This document shows positions 25,661-34,820 of a stretch of 64,000 bases of DNA, in pieces. Within the stretch, counting starts at the first letter, position 1. Each line of letters starts with the position of its first letter. Source of the stretch: Maritalea mediterranea (GTDB taxonomy: Bacteria > Pseudomonadota > Alphaproteobacteria > Rhizobiales > Devosiaceae); contig NZ_JAKGTI010000003.1 of assembly GCF_021568695.1 (NCBI RefSeq), forward strand, positions 212,043 through 276,042, read 5' to 3'. The notes under the pieces were generated by a model that did not search any database, was not told the DNA's origin, and saw nothing but the letters and a program-made list of their open reading frames with translations. Both the position numbers and the translations under genes were made by a program.

Positions 25661-26305
25661 ATGTTTAACCGATCAAGTGCATTTATAGTTTGCAAAGACA
25701 GCGCCTGGGCGAAGAGTTTCCACTCTGTTCTTACAGAAATCGGGTTTGCGCAGGTCGAACACTTTGCTGAAGCGGAAAGCTTAAATGTGGTGCCCTTTTC
25801 GCGCCCTTTGCAATTTTGTTTCTTAACCCAGATCAGCTCCAATAAAGAAGTGCGTGCCGCAATGCAGGCCATTCGCGAGCATCGGCATGAGCGGCATCGG
25901 TTCTCACCGGTGGTGATGCTGTCTCGCGATTTGCCCCGGCAACAGATTTACGAATATATCGCCATGGGCATTGACGATATCTTGCAGTTTCCCTGCTCGC
26001 TCAAATTTATGACGGACCGGCTCAAGCGCCAGATGTTTCAACCCGTCAAATATTTTGAGACGGAAGATTATCTCGGGCCGGACCGCCGCCGCACCTTTGA
26101 TGATGTGCCCAAAGGAGAAAGTGAACACGCAGCACAGCGCACTGGGATGGCTGATTATCGTCGCTATCTATTTCAGCGGAACCCATTTAAGGGCGTCAAA
26201 ATGCTGGATATTTATGAACATCGGGCCGAGGCCGAGGCTGAGGAAGGTGACGGAGAGATGATTACAAACAAAATGCTACAAGAAGTTGAGCAGCAAGTAA
26301 GCTAA
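25661..26305 (+). CDS. Receiver-like (pseudo-receiver) protein with GPDRR motif, copy B
   Basis: 214 residues. Same architecture as copy A: SAFIVCKDSAWAKSFHSVL, RFSPVVMLSRDLPRQQIY, MGIDDILQFPCSLKFM and YFETEDYLGPDRRRTFDD. The receiver signature residues are again missing (no strand-3 Asp, FPC instead of KP). The tail is longer and acidic (HRAEAEAEEGDGE) and ends in a short helical stretch. Divergence is high outside the shared motifs, so the duplication is old. Function unknown. Confidence 0.6.
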   Translation: MFNRSSAFIVCKDSAWAKSFHSVLTEIGFAQVEHFAEAESLNVVPFSRPLQFCFLTQISSNKEVRAAMQAIREHRHERHRFSPVVMLSRDLPRQQIYEYIAMGIDDILQFPCSLKFMTDRLKRQMFQPVKYFETEDYLGPDRRRTFDDVPKGESEHAAQRTGMADYRRYLFQRNPFKGVKMLDIYEHRAEAEAEEGDGEMITNKMLQEVEQQVS

Positions 26306-26306
26306 G

Positions 26307-26705
26307 CTATGCGCTGCGCTTGCTCAATTGTCCCAGCGCATATTTTCGCATGCCCTCCAGCTCATCGATAGCATTTTCCAGATCCTGCTTTTGCGCCTTG
26401 AGCTGTTCGAGGCGCGAATTCACCCGATTGAGCAGATGTTGAGTTTGCGCGGTTTTTGTCCGGTCCGCGTCGTAAAGTTCCAGATATTCGGAGATCTCTT
26501 TTAACGAAAATCCCAGCCGTTTGCCCCTGAGGATCAGCAGGAGACGCGTGCGGTCGCGCCGCCGGAACACGCGGGTCGTGCCCACGCGATCCGGCTTCAA
26601 CAATCCCTTGGATTCGTAAAACCGAATTGTACGGGTGGATATATCAAACTCCTTTGCCAGTTCGGTAATGGCATAGAGTTCGTGTTGTTCGCGATTTTCA
26701 CCCAT
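26307..26705 (-). CDS. MerR family transcriptional regulator (LiuR-like)
   Basis: 132 residues. Winged helix-turn-helix at about 10-78 (YAITELAKEFDISTRTIRFY, then GLLKPDRVGTTRVF) and a C-terminal dimerisation coiled coil (RLEQLKAQKQDLENAIDEL). No metal-binding cysteines, so not a metal sensor. Its ATG overlaps the fadD stop (TGATG), making it the distal gene of a fadD-merR operon. MerR proteins of the LiuR type control branched-chain amino acid and fatty-acid oxidation genes in proteobacteria; the two palindromes in the fadD-fadE promoter region are the likely targets. Effector, perhaps an acyl-CoA, is inferred only. Confidence 0.82.
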   Translation of the reverse strand: MGENREQHELYAITELAKEFDISTRTIRFYESKGLLKPDRVGTTRVFRRRDRTRLLLILRGKRLGFSLKEISEYLELYDADRTKTAQTQHLLNRVNSRLEQLKAQKQDLENAIDELEGMRKYALGQLSKRSA

Positions 26706-28465
26706 CAGCTTTTCTTCAATTTGGCATATTCTTCACGCAAATCATTTTTGGACAATTTACCCACCAAAGTTTTGGGCAATTCGCTTTTGAAGATGATTTC
26801 ACGCGGCATTTCGATTTTCGACAGATATTTCTTGAGGTGTTCGCGCAGCTCCTCTTCGCCCAGATTGGACCCCTCAACCCGCTTTACAAACGCTATGGGA
26901 GCCTCGCCGCGATATTCATCCTCTACGCCGATCACATTGCATTCATCCACCTCATCATGGTGGTATAGCGCGTCTTCTATGGCGCGGGGATAGACGTTAA
27001 AGCCGGAACAGATGATGATATCCTTAATCCGGTCGACAATATAAAGATGCCCGTCTTCATCGACATACCCCACATCGCCCGTGCGGAAATAGCCGTCGAT
27101 GAAGGACTCCTTATTGGCGTCGTCATTGTCCAAATAGCCGGGCATCACTTGCGGCCCTTTGGCCACCAGCTCGCCGCGTTCGCCTGGGCCAACAAATTTG
27201 GTGGGGTCTTCCACATCAACAAATTGTATGTCGGTGCCGGGCAAAGGCATGCCGATCGAATTGTCCTTGTTTGGGGCATAAAGCGGTGCGCAGCACAAAA
27301 CGGGGGAGGTTTCGGTCAGGCCATAGCCTTCGGCGATGCGCCCGCCGGTGGCCTTGGCAAAGGCCTGTTTGGTTTCGTTGGGCAGCGCCGCCCCACCGGA
27401 AATGCCGATTTTGAGGCTCGACAGATCATATTTATTGCGCTCCGGAGCCGTGGCCAAAGCGTGCGAAAGTGTTGGCACGGCCGGCAGAATGGTCGCTTTG
27501 GTGCGGTGAATCATTTCCAGCAATGATTTGCGCTCATAGCGTGGCAACATCGCCACTTTCACGCCACTGGTGAGCGGGGTGTTCATGCACACGGTCATCG
27601 CAAAAATATGGAAAAACGGAATCACTGCCGCAAGGGTGGCGCCGGGACGGAACAGGTCGACCCCCCACAAATCGATCTGGCTCAAATTGGCCGCGATATT
27701 GCCATGGGTCAAAACCGCCGCTTTTGGCGTGCCGGTGGTGCCACCGGTGAATTGCAGCACGGCCATGTCGTCTTTGTCGATTTTGACTGGGTCTGCTTGC
27801 AGATTGTTATCCAGCAGGGCCTGCCAATCCAGATAATTGGCTTTGACCTTCTCATCACTGAGCTTGGCAAGATCTTTGGCTTTGAAGATTTTGAACAGGA
27901 CTTTTTTGATGCCGGGCAATGCATTTGGGAAATGGGAGACCAATAGCTTTTTGGCCACGCCTTCCTGCATCAGCTTTTCCGCTTTTTCCAGCGTCAATTT
28001 AAGGTCCGTTGTGACCAGAATATCGGGGTTTGAATTCTTCAAAATATGCATCAGCTCTGAGTGGGTGTAGAGCGGATTGCAGTTCACGATCGTCGCGCCA
28101 ATTTTCAAGGCAGCGTAATAAATTACCGGGAAAAATGGCGTGTTGGGCAGCAGTAGGGCCACGCGGTTGCCCTTTTTAAGGCCGAGTTCTTTTTGCAGAG
28201 CACCCGCCATGCGCTCAATCTGGTCACCCATTTCAGCATATGTGGTTTCCGCGCCCAAAAAGTCCATCGCCACGCGTGTGGCATGTTCTTTTACCGCTTT
28301 GTCCACCCGCTCAGGCACGGGCGTGGTGTCGATCTCGGCAAAAAAGTCGATGCCCTCAGGATATTTGTCGATCCAGGGCTGGTATGGCTTATGTTTGGTC
28401 TTATTGGTCTTGGTCGACTTGTTTGTCTTGCTAGACTTGGTTGTCTTGTCGGACTTGCTGGTCAT
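26705..28465 (-). CDS. fadD: Long-chain acyl-CoA ligase (AMP-forming)
   Basis: 586 residues from the ATG at 28465. It activates fatty acids with ATP and CoA. Motifs: FTGGTTGTPKAAVLTHGN (P-loop-like A3), AEGYGLTETSPV (A5), YFRTGDVGYVDEDGHLYIVDR (A7-A8) and the Lys in TLVGKLSKNDLR (A10). The start is odd: about 25 residues made almost only of Lys, Ser, Thr and Asn (SDKTTKSSKTNKSTKTNKTK) precede the usual N-terminus near PWIDKYPEG. First gene of fadD-merR; the promoter region holds a palindrome over the -35 box. Confidence 0.93.
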   Translation of the reverse strand: MTSKSDKTTKSSKTNKSTKTNKTKHKPYQPWIDKYPEGIDFFAEIDTTPVPERVDKAVKEHATRVAMDFLGAETTYAEMGDQIERMAGALQKELGLKKGNRVALLLPNTPFFPVIYYAALKIGATIVNCNPLYTHSELMHILKNSNPDILVTTDLKLTLEKAEKLMQEGVAKKLLVSHFPNALPGIKKVLFKIFKAKDLAKLSDEKVKANYLDWQALLDNNLQADPVKIDKDDMAVLQFTGGTTGTPKAAVLTHGNIAANLSQIDLWGVDLFRPGATLAAVIPFFHIFAMTVCMNTPLTSGVKVAMLPRYERKSLLEMIHRTKATILPAVPTLSHALATAPERNKYDLSSLKIGISGGAALPNETKQAFAKATGGRIAEGYGLTETSPVLCCAPLYAPNKDNSIGMPLPGTDIQFVDVEDPTKFVGPGERGELVAKGPQVMPGYLDNDDANKESFIDGYFRTGDVGYVDEDGHLYIVDRIKDIIICSGFNVYPRAIEDALYHHDEVDECNVIGVEDEYRGEAPIAFVKRVEGSNLGEEELREHLKKYLSKIEMPREIIFKSELPKTLVGKLSKNDLREEYAKLKKS

Positions 28466-28514
28466 GTTTTGCTCCCTCACTCCCGCGAGCGCCCCCTCAT
28501 GCGCTGGGAAATGA

Positions 28515-28544
28515 AGTATATTCAGATATTGACGTTAACGTCAA
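28515..28544 (-). promoter_or_regulatory. fadD promoter overlapped by operator palindrome 1
   Basis: TTGACGTTAACGTCAA (28529-28544) is a perfect 16-base palindrome. On the minus strand its TTGACG forms a -35 box, and TATACT (28520-28515) lies 18 bases further as -10. A half site GACGTTAA follows at 28551. The palindrome resembles the operator described for LiuR-type MerR regulators, and the gene for such a regulator is the next-but-one downstream. The overlap suggests repression. Confidence 0.65.
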
Positions 28545-28648
28545 TTGAGCGACGTTAAAATGGTTGGAAAATGAACAATTTCTTGTCCTGCGCGTTAGGT
28601 TTATGATTTTCCAACGTTTTTCAATATGTTTCCGATAAAGTCATTTGA

Positions 28649-28664
28649 TTGACGTTAACGTGAA
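28649..28664 (+). promoter_or_regulatory. Operator palindrome 2 upstream of fadE
   Basis: TTGACGTTAACGTGAA, one mismatch from palindrome 1, 105 bases away, on the fadE side of the divergent region (136 bases before the fadE ATG). Two near-identical 16-mers in one intergenic region are unlikely by chance and indicate joint control of fadD-merR and the fadE operon. Confidence 0.65.
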
Positions 28665-28799
28665 TATATGCCAGTGTTGCGTTGAAGTGGCCTTATGGCC
28701 TTTGATTGTGGTTGCGCTTGTCGCAAAAAAGGCAAAAACTTGTGGTCAGGCTAGGGCGTGGCTGTTTGTTATGCCGAATGGCCCGTTTGGGAGGGTAAA

Positions 28800-31262
28800 A
28801 TGACCTTAATGATGTTCCTCATTTTCATTGTTGGATTTGTTGCGTTGGCGGTGACTGAAGCCAAGCTTGTATTCTGGGGGCTGGCGGCGCTGGTCTATGC
28901 AGCAGCTGCCTTGGCCCTTGGTGGTGCGCTGTCGCTGAATATTGTGGCTATATTGACGTTTATTCCCGGCGTTGTTTTCCTGCTGTTAAGCGTACCAATG
29001 ATCCGGCGGCTGGTGCTCACCAATCATATTTACAAAGCCGTGAAAAAGATTCTGCCGCGCGTTTCGCGCACCGAGCAGGAAGCGCTGGACGCCGGCACTG
29101 TGGGTTGGGATGCGGAATTGTTTTCTGGTCGGCCAAAATGGAACAAGCTGCTGGATATTGAAAAGCCGCACCTGACTGAAGAGGAGCAAGCCTTTTTGGA
29201 CGGGCCTACCGAAGTGGTGTGTAAAATGATCGACGATTGGGACACGCGTCACAATCGTGCGGACATGCCTGAAGAGGTTTGGCAATATCTGAAAGACAAT
29301 GGCTTTTTGGGCATGTTGATTTCCAAAGAGCATGGCGGCTTGGGTTTCTCTGCGCAGGCGCAATCCATGATCGTATCGAAAATTGCTGGCCGGTCTATTG
29401 CCGCCGGGATCACCGTGATGGTGCCCAACTCTTTGGGACCGGGCGAGCTGCTGGAAAAATATGGTACGCCGGAACAAAAGGACAAATATCTGGAGCGCTT
29501 GGCCACTGGTAAAGAAGTGCCATGCTTTGGCCTGACCGCGCCCCATGCCGGGTCTGACGCGGCAGGGATGCGCGATGTGGGCGTGGTGTGCGAAGGCATG
29601 CATGAAGGCAAGAAAGTACTTGGTGTCAAGCTGAACTGGGAAAAGCGCTACATCACGCTTGGGCCGGTAGCGACCTTGTTGGGGTTGGCCTTCAATCTTT
29701 ATGACCCTGAAAACCGTTTGGGCAAAGGCACTGATGTGGGCATCACCTTGGCGCTGATCCCCACGGATCATGAAGGCGTGAATATTGGTCGCCGCCACTA
29801 TCCGGCGCGTTCGGCCTTTATGAATGGTCCAAACTCAGGCAAGGATGTGTTTATCCCGCTTGATTGGATTATTGGCGGCACCGAATATTGTGGCCAGGGT
29901 TGGCGCATGTTGATGGAGTGTCTGTCCACAGGTCGGGCAATTTCATTGCCGGCCATTGGCACCGTTTCCATCAAACAGGCTTTGCGTGTGACCTCTGCCT
30001 ATGCGCGCATCCGTCGTCAGTTCGGCATCTCCATTGGTATGATGGAAGGGGTGGCCGAGCCCGTGGCGCGTTTGGTCAAGGATTCTTATATGTTTGAAGG
30101 CGCGCGAGCGACAACCGCCGCCATGGTGGACGAAGGCCAAAAGCCTTCTGTGATTTCGGCGCTGCTGAAATATCGCACCACCGATGCGATGCGTGAGCGC
30201 ATCAATGACGCCATGGATGTGCATGGCGGGCGTGCTGTGTGCGACGGGCCATCTAACTATTTGTTTGCCGGTTATCAGGCGGTGCCCGTGGCGATCACGG
30301 TGGAAGGGGCCAACATCTTGACTCGCACCTTGATCACGTTTGCGCAGGGCGCTTTGCGGGCGCACCCTTTCCTTTATAAGGAGATTTCTGCGGCGCAGAA
30401 TGAGAATAAGGCCGAGGGGCAAAAAGCCTTTGATAAAGCCTTTGCGGGCCATACCGGCTTTATGCTGCGCAATATTTTGGCGAGCTTTCTGCATAGCGTC
30501 ACCTTTGCGCGCTTTGCGTCCTCGCCTCGCAACGGGCCGACCAAGATTTACTATCAGCGCTTGCACCGCTACGCGCAAAACTTTGCACTGGTGGGCGATT
30601 GGGTTGTGGCCTTCCTTGGCGGAGACCTGAAACGAAAACAGCGGATTTCTGGTCGTATGGCTGACATTTTGTCCGACCTTTATTTGATGTCGATGACATT
30701 GAAGCGTTGGGAAGATGATGGAGCGATCGCTGATGATCTGCCGATTGTGCAAGCCATTGCTGAAGACCGGTTTGCCGCCATTGAACATAGCTTTGATCAG
30801 GTGTTTAACAATTTCCCAAATCCGGTTTTGCGGGTGTTGATGCGCTTTTTGGTGTTCCCGCTGGGGCGGCGCGCCAAAGGGTCTTCAGACCGGGAAAACT
30901 ATCGTTTGGCCAAGGCCATCCTGCGTCACTCAGAACAGCGTGACCGGTTGACGCGTGACATCTTTGTCAGCTTTGATCCCGAAGACCGTACTGGCGTGTT
31001 GGAAGATACGTTGCAGAAGGTCGAAGAAGCAGAAGAGATTGAAAAGCGCTTTATCCGTGCTCTGAAAAAGGGCGAGATTGCGCGGCGCCTTGACCGTGAC
31101 GCCATCGACGATGCGGTGGAAAAGGGAATTTTGAATGATAATGAGGCAGGCATTTTGCGTGCCGCCGATGAGGCAACAGATAAAGTGATCCGGGTGGATG
31201 ATTTCGATTTTGATGAATTGGGCGCCGACCGGGATGCTGACAAAAATGTTGCTGCACAATAA
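28800..31262 (+). CDS. fadE: Acyl-CoA dehydrogenase, FadE type
   Basis: 820 residues from the ATG at 28800, chosen over an upstream GTG at 28758 because GGGAGG precedes it and the length matches the roughly 815-residue FadE of enterics. It catalyses the first, FAD-linked step of beta-oxidation. Two hydrophobic helices at about residues 4-24 and 28-62 anchor it to the membrane, as in FadE. The dehydrogenase core shows CFGLTAPHAGSDAAGM, GRAISLPAIGTVSIKQAL and AMDVHGGRAVCDGPSN, and a long C-terminal FadE-specific domain follows. First gene of fadE-fadJ-fadI. Confidence 0.93.
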   Translation: MTLMMFLIFIVGFVALAVTEAKLVFWGLAALVYAAAALALGGALSLNIVAILTFIPGVVFLLLSVPMIRRLVLTNHIYKAVKKILPRVSRTEQEALDAGTVGWDAELFSGRPKWNKLLDIEKPHLTEEEQAFLDGPTEVVCKMIDDWDTRHNRADMPEEVWQYLKDNGFLGMLISKEHGGLGFSAQAQSMIVSKIAGRSIAAGITVMVPNSLGPGELLEKYGTPEQKDKYLERLATGKEVPCFGLTAPHAGSDAAGMRDVGVVCEGMHEGKKVLGVKLNWEKRYITLGPVATLLGLAFNLYDPENRLGKGTDVGITLALIPTDHEGVNIGRRHYPARSAFMNGPNSGKDVFIPLDWIIGGTEYCGQGWRMLMECLSTGRAISLPAIGTVSIKQALRVTSAYARIRRQFGISIGMMEGVAEPVARLVKDSYMFEGARATTAAMVDEGQKPSVISALLKYRTTDAMRERINDAMDVHGGRAVCDGPSNYLFAGYQAVPVAITVEGANILTRTLITFAQGALRAHPFLYKEISAAQNENKAEGQKAFDKAFAGHTGFMLRNILASFLHSVTFARFASSPRNGPTKIYYQRLHRYAQNFALVGDWVVAFLGGDLKRKQRISGRMADILSDLYLMSMTLKRWEDDGAIADDLPIVQAIAEDRFAAIEHSFDQVFNNFPNPVLRVLMRFLVFPLGRRAKGSSDRENYRLAKAILRHSEQRDRLTRDIFVSFDPEDRTGVLEDTLQKVEEAEEIEKRFIRALKKGEIARRLDRDAIDDAVEKGILNDNEAGILRAADEATDKVIRVDDFDFDELGADRDADKNVAAQ

Positions 31263-31281
31263 TTAAAGGGGAGCGAACACA

Positions 31282-33249
31282 GTGGCACAACCAAAATTGC
31301 CAAAGCTGAAATATTGGCACTTTGAGATCGATGTGGAGCAGATTGGCTGGCTCACCATCGATACGCCAAAGTCGCCGGTGAATGTTTTAGGTCGTGATTG
31401 CATTGAAGAGCTGGAAAAGCTGGTGCTGCGGTTTGAAGATCTGGCCGCGTCTAACGAACTGGCCGGTGTGGTCTTGCTGTCTGCCAAGGACAATGGCTTC
31501 ATTGCCGGGGCGGACGTGCGCGAGTTCGACGAGATGAGCGACCCGTCCATTCTGCCCGCCGCGCTGGAACGCACCCATGCGATTTTCAATAAAATTGAGA
31601 AATTGCCGATCCCTATGGTGGCGGGTATTCACGGCTTTTGTCTTGGCGGCGGTCTGGAGCTGGCGCTGGCCTGCCATTATCGCATTGCGGTGAATGATGA
31701 TGCGACCAAATTGGGCTTCCCGGAAGTGAAGCTGGGGATTTTCCCCGGCTTTGGCGGCACCGGCCGTTCGATCCGCCAAGCGGGGCCTTTGGCCGCAATG
31801 ACAGCCATGTTAACGGGCAAGAATTATCGTGCCAGCCAAGCTAAAGGCATGGGGTTGGTGGACCGGTTGGTGACCCATCGCGACCAGTTGCGCTGGGCGG
31901 GCCGCAAGGCGGTGATGCAACGGCAGCAATCCAAGCCCGCGCCCTTCACCAAACGGGTCATGGCGATGGGGCCGCTGCGCGGCTACACAGCCAACAAGAT
32001 GCGGGAGCAAACCAAAAAGAAGGCCAACCCCAAGCATTATCCGGCGCCGCACAAGCTGATCGATTTATATGAAAAGCACGGCAATGATCCCAAGGCCTTT
32101 ATCAAGTCCGAGATTGAGCATTTTCCTGAACTGATGGCCAGCGACACGGCGGAAAATTTGCGCCGGGTGTTCTTCCTGTCCGAAGGGCTGAAGGCGCAGG
32201 GCGTGAAGGGCGAAAAGCCTGTGTTCCGCCGCGTTCATGTTGTGGGCGCTGGTGTAATGGGGGGCGATATTGCCGCCTGGTGTGCCTATCGCGGCATGGA
32301 AGTCAGCTTGCAAGATCTGGATATGGAGCGGATTGAGCCTGCGTTGAAACGGGCGAAAAAACTGTTCCAGAAGCGCTTGAAAAAGCCACAGGCTGTAGAG
32401 GCCGCAATGTCACGCCTGGTGGCTGACCCCGAGGGCAAAGGAGTGGCCCGTGCCGAAGTGGTGATTGAGGCGATTGTTGAGAATCTTGAGATCAAGCAAA
32501 AGCTGTTTGCGGATTTGGAGCCGAAGATGAAAAAGGACGCCATTATGGCAACCAATACATCTTCTATTCCGCTGGAAGAAATTGCGACAGCGTTGAAGCA
32601 GCCCAAGCGGCTGATCGGTTTGCATTTCTTTAACCCGGTAGCCCAGTTGCCGCTGGTGGAAGTGATTAAGCAGGCGAAAAACACCGATGCGCAGGTGCGT
32701 ATGGGCGCAAGTTTTTGCACCGCCATTGGCAAAAGCCCGGTGATTGTGAAAAGCGAGAAGGGCTTTTTGGTCAATCGCGTGTTGATGCCCTATATGCTGC
32801 AAGCCGTCATGCGGGTCGAGAATGGCGAGAATGCCGAGCAGATTGACAAGGCCGCGGTGGCATTTGGCATGCCCATGGGCCCGATTGAGCTGATGGATGT
32901 GGTGGGTCTGGATGTGGCCAAGTCTGTAGCCGAAGAGCTGGGCGAAGAGGTGAAAGAGGGGGGCAAGTTTGCCACGCTGCTTTCACAAGGCCATTTGGGC
33001 CGCAAAACGGGTCAGGGCTTTTACAAATGGGAAAATGGCAAAGCCCAAAAGGGTGAACCAGCGCCGCACGCCAATTATGAAGGGCTGGGCCGCGATCTCG
33101 TGCAGCCTTTGGTGGACGAATGCGAAGTGTGCGTGAAAGAGGGCATCGCGGCCGATGAAGACATGGCTGATATTGGTGTGATCTTTGGCACAGGGTTTGC
33201 GCCGTTCCTTGGCGGGCCGCTTAAAGCGCGTCGTGATGGCAAAGCATAA
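31282..33249 (+). CDS. fadJ: Beta-oxidation multifunctional protein: enoyl-CoA hydratase / 3-hydroxyacyl-CoA dehydrogenase
   Basis: 655 residues, GTG start with AAAGGGGAG ahead, 20 bases after fadE. The hydratase half (about 1-200) has IAGADVREFDEM, GFCLGGGLELALACHY and LGFPEVKLGIFPGFGGT with both catalytic glutamates. The dehydrogenase half starts VVGAGVMGGDIAAWCAYRG (NAD site) near residue 320 and contains HFFNPVAQLPLVEVI with the catalytic His, then the C-terminal dimer domain. Shorter than enteric FadJ/FadB. Whether it is closer to FadB or FadJ is uncertain; pairing with a FadI-like thiolase favours FadJ. Confidence 0.87.
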   Translation: MAQPKLPKLKYWHFEIDVEQIGWLTIDTPKSPVNVLGRDCIEELEKLVLRFEDLAASNELAGVVLLSAKDNGFIAGADVREFDEMSDPSILPAALERTHAIFNKIEKLPIPMVAGIHGFCLGGGLELALACHYRIAVNDDATKLGFPEVKLGIFPGFGGTGRSIRQAGPLAAMTAMLTGKNYRASQAKGMGLVDRLVTHRDQLRWAGRKAVMQRQQSKPAPFTKRVMAMGPLRGYTANKMREQTKKKANPKHYPAPHKLIDLYEKHGNDPKAFIKSEIEHFPELMASDTAENLRRVFFLSEGLKAQGVKGEKPVFRRVHVVGAGVMGGDIAAWCAYRGMEVSLQDLDMERIEPALKRAKKLFQKRLKKPQAVEAAMSRLVADPEGKGVARAEVVIEAIVENLEIKQKLFADLEPKMKKDAIMATNTSSIPLEEIATALKQPKRLIGLHFFNPVAQLPLVEVIKQAKNTDAQVRMGASFCTAIGKSPVIVKSEKGFLVNRVLMPYMLQAVMRVENGENAEQIDKAAVAFGMPMGPIELMDVVGLDVAKSVAEELGEEVKEGGKFATLLSQGHLGRKTGQGFYKWENGKAQKGEPAPHANYEGLGRDLVQPLVDECEVCVKEGIAADEDMADIGVIFGTGFAPFLGGPLKARRDGKA

Positions 33250-33266
33250 ATAGGGATATAGGGATT

Positions 33267-34550
33267 ATGACAAAAACACTCAAACGTGTCGCAATTGTTG
33301 GCAGTGCCCGCATTCCTTTTTGCCGGGCGCATACGGGCTATCGCGACGAGACGAACTTGTCGATGATGACCGGGGCGCTCAAAGGCCTTGTGGACAAATA
33401 TAAGTTGAAAGACACCCACATTGACGAGGTGATGGGCGGGGTTGTGCTCAATCATAGCCGCGACTTTAATATTGCCCGCGAAGCGGCGCTCAATGCCGGG
33501 CTGGCCCCAACCACGCCGGGCACCACGGTGCAGATTGCCTGCGGCACGTCCTTGCAGGCGGCGCTGATGGTGGCCTCAAAAATCGCCACCGGTGAGATTG
33601 AGAGCGGCATTGCTTGCGGTGCAGACAGTGTGAGCGACAGCCCGATTGTGTTCGGGCCGAAATTCTCCAAGCGCATGATCAAGCTAAGTCGCGCAAAAAC
33701 GCTGGGCCAAAAGCTTGGCGTGTTTAAAGGCTTCAGTTTTGGTGAAGTGGTGCCAAATGCCCCCTCTACAGCTGAGCCCCGTACGGGCCTCTCCATGGGC
33801 CAGCATTGCGAATTGATGGCGCGTGAATGGGAGATCAGCCGGGAAGAGCAGGATGAATGGGCGCTTGGCTCGCACCACAAAGCGGCGAAAGCCTATGAAG
33901 AGGGCTTTCATGATGATCTGATCGTGCCCCACGCGGGCATCGTGCGCGACAATAATGTGCGGGCCGACAGCTCGATGGAAAAATTGTCCAGCCTGAAGCC
34001 AAGCTTTGACCGCAAGTCCGGGCATGGCACCTTGACCGCAGCGAACTCAACACCGCTGACAGATGGTGCCGCCTCCGTATTGTTGGCCAGCGAAGAGTGG
34101 GCGAAAGAGCGGGGCTTGCCGATTCTGGGCTATTTGCGTACCGGCTCGGTCAGCGCCAATGATTTTGCCCATGGTGATGGGCTGCTGATGGCGCCGACCA
34201 TTGCGGTTTCCGACATGTTGGCACGGGAAGAGTTGAGCTTTGCCGATATTGATCTGTTTGAAATTCACGAAGCCTTTGCCGCCGTGCTGTTGTGCACGGT
34301 GAAAGCATTTGCAGACAAGACCTACAACAAAGAGGTTCTTGGCCGGGACAAGCCGCTGGGCAAGATCGATAAACGCAAGATTAATCTTACCGGCTCCAGC
34401 GTGGCCTATGGTCACCCCTTCGCCGCCACCGGCGCGCGCATATTGGGGGCCACGGTGAATTTGTTGGAGCGGGAAAAGAAAGAGCGAGCCTTGATTTCCG
34501 TTTGTACAGCAGGTGGTCAAGGGGTCGCAGCGATTGTTGAGCGAAATTAG
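33267..34550 (+). CDS. fadI: Acetyl-CoA C-acyltransferase (3-ketoacyl-CoA thiolase), FadI type
   Basis: 427 residues. Last step of beta-oxidation. Nucleophile Cys in QIACGTSLQAAL, His in FEIHEAFAAV, His in SVAYGHPFAATGARI and the second Cys in VCTAGGQGVA complete the thiolase site. Starts 17 bases after the multifunctional gene. The length and the DTHIDEVMGGVVLNHSRDF region fit FadI rather than biosynthetic thiolases. Confidence 0.9.
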   Translation: MTKTLKRVAIVGSARIPFCRAHTGYRDETNLSMMTGALKGLVDKYKLKDTHIDEVMGGVVLNHSRDFNIAREAALNAGLAPTTPGTTVQIACGTSLQAALMVASKIATGEIESGIACGADSVSDSPIVFGPKFSKRMIKLSRAKTLGQKLGVFKGFSFGEVVPNAPSTAEPRTGLSMGQHCELMAREWEISREEQDEWALGSHHKAAKAYEEGFHDDLIVPHAGIVRDNNVRADSSMEKLSSLKPSFDRKSGHGTLTAANSTPLTDGAASVLLASEEWAKERGLPILGYLRTGSVSANDFAHGDGLLMAPTIAVSDMLAREELSFADIDLFEIHEAFAAVLLCTVKAFADKTYNKEVLGRDKPLGKIDKRKINLTGSSVAYGHPFAATGARILGATVNLLEREKKERALISVCTAGGQGVAAIVERN

Positions 34551-34820
34551 GGGTTTATTTTTATCTCAATATGGGATGAAATGAAAATTCATCGTATCGC
34601 ATAGTTATATTCTTGATTGGTATGGCAACCGGCGAGTTGGATAAAATCGGGGTTTTTCCCTCAGTTTTTTTTAAATCCGCCGGAATTCTTGCCTTGCCAA
34701 ACGGATTAAGAGAGCGTTACGGTGATTGTCTGACAGTGGCAATTTGTAACTGTCTTATTTAAGTCGGCAGCTAATAACAGCAAGACCGACAGGGAAACGT
34801 CTACTAGGGAGAGTAGTTTT
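34551..34820 (+). other. Intergenic region and leader of the peptide transporter operon
   Basis: 270 bases between fadI and the oppA-like gene. AT-rich, with a run of eight T at 34663-34670. No clear promoter boxes. The end of the region is structured: GTCGG...CCGAC around 34763-34791, then CTACT-AGGGAG-AGTAG at 34801-34816, where the Shine-Dalgarno AGGGAG lies in a hairpin loop nine bases before the ATG. SBP genes of this type are frequent sRNA targets in Hyphomicrobiales. Confidence 0.45.
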
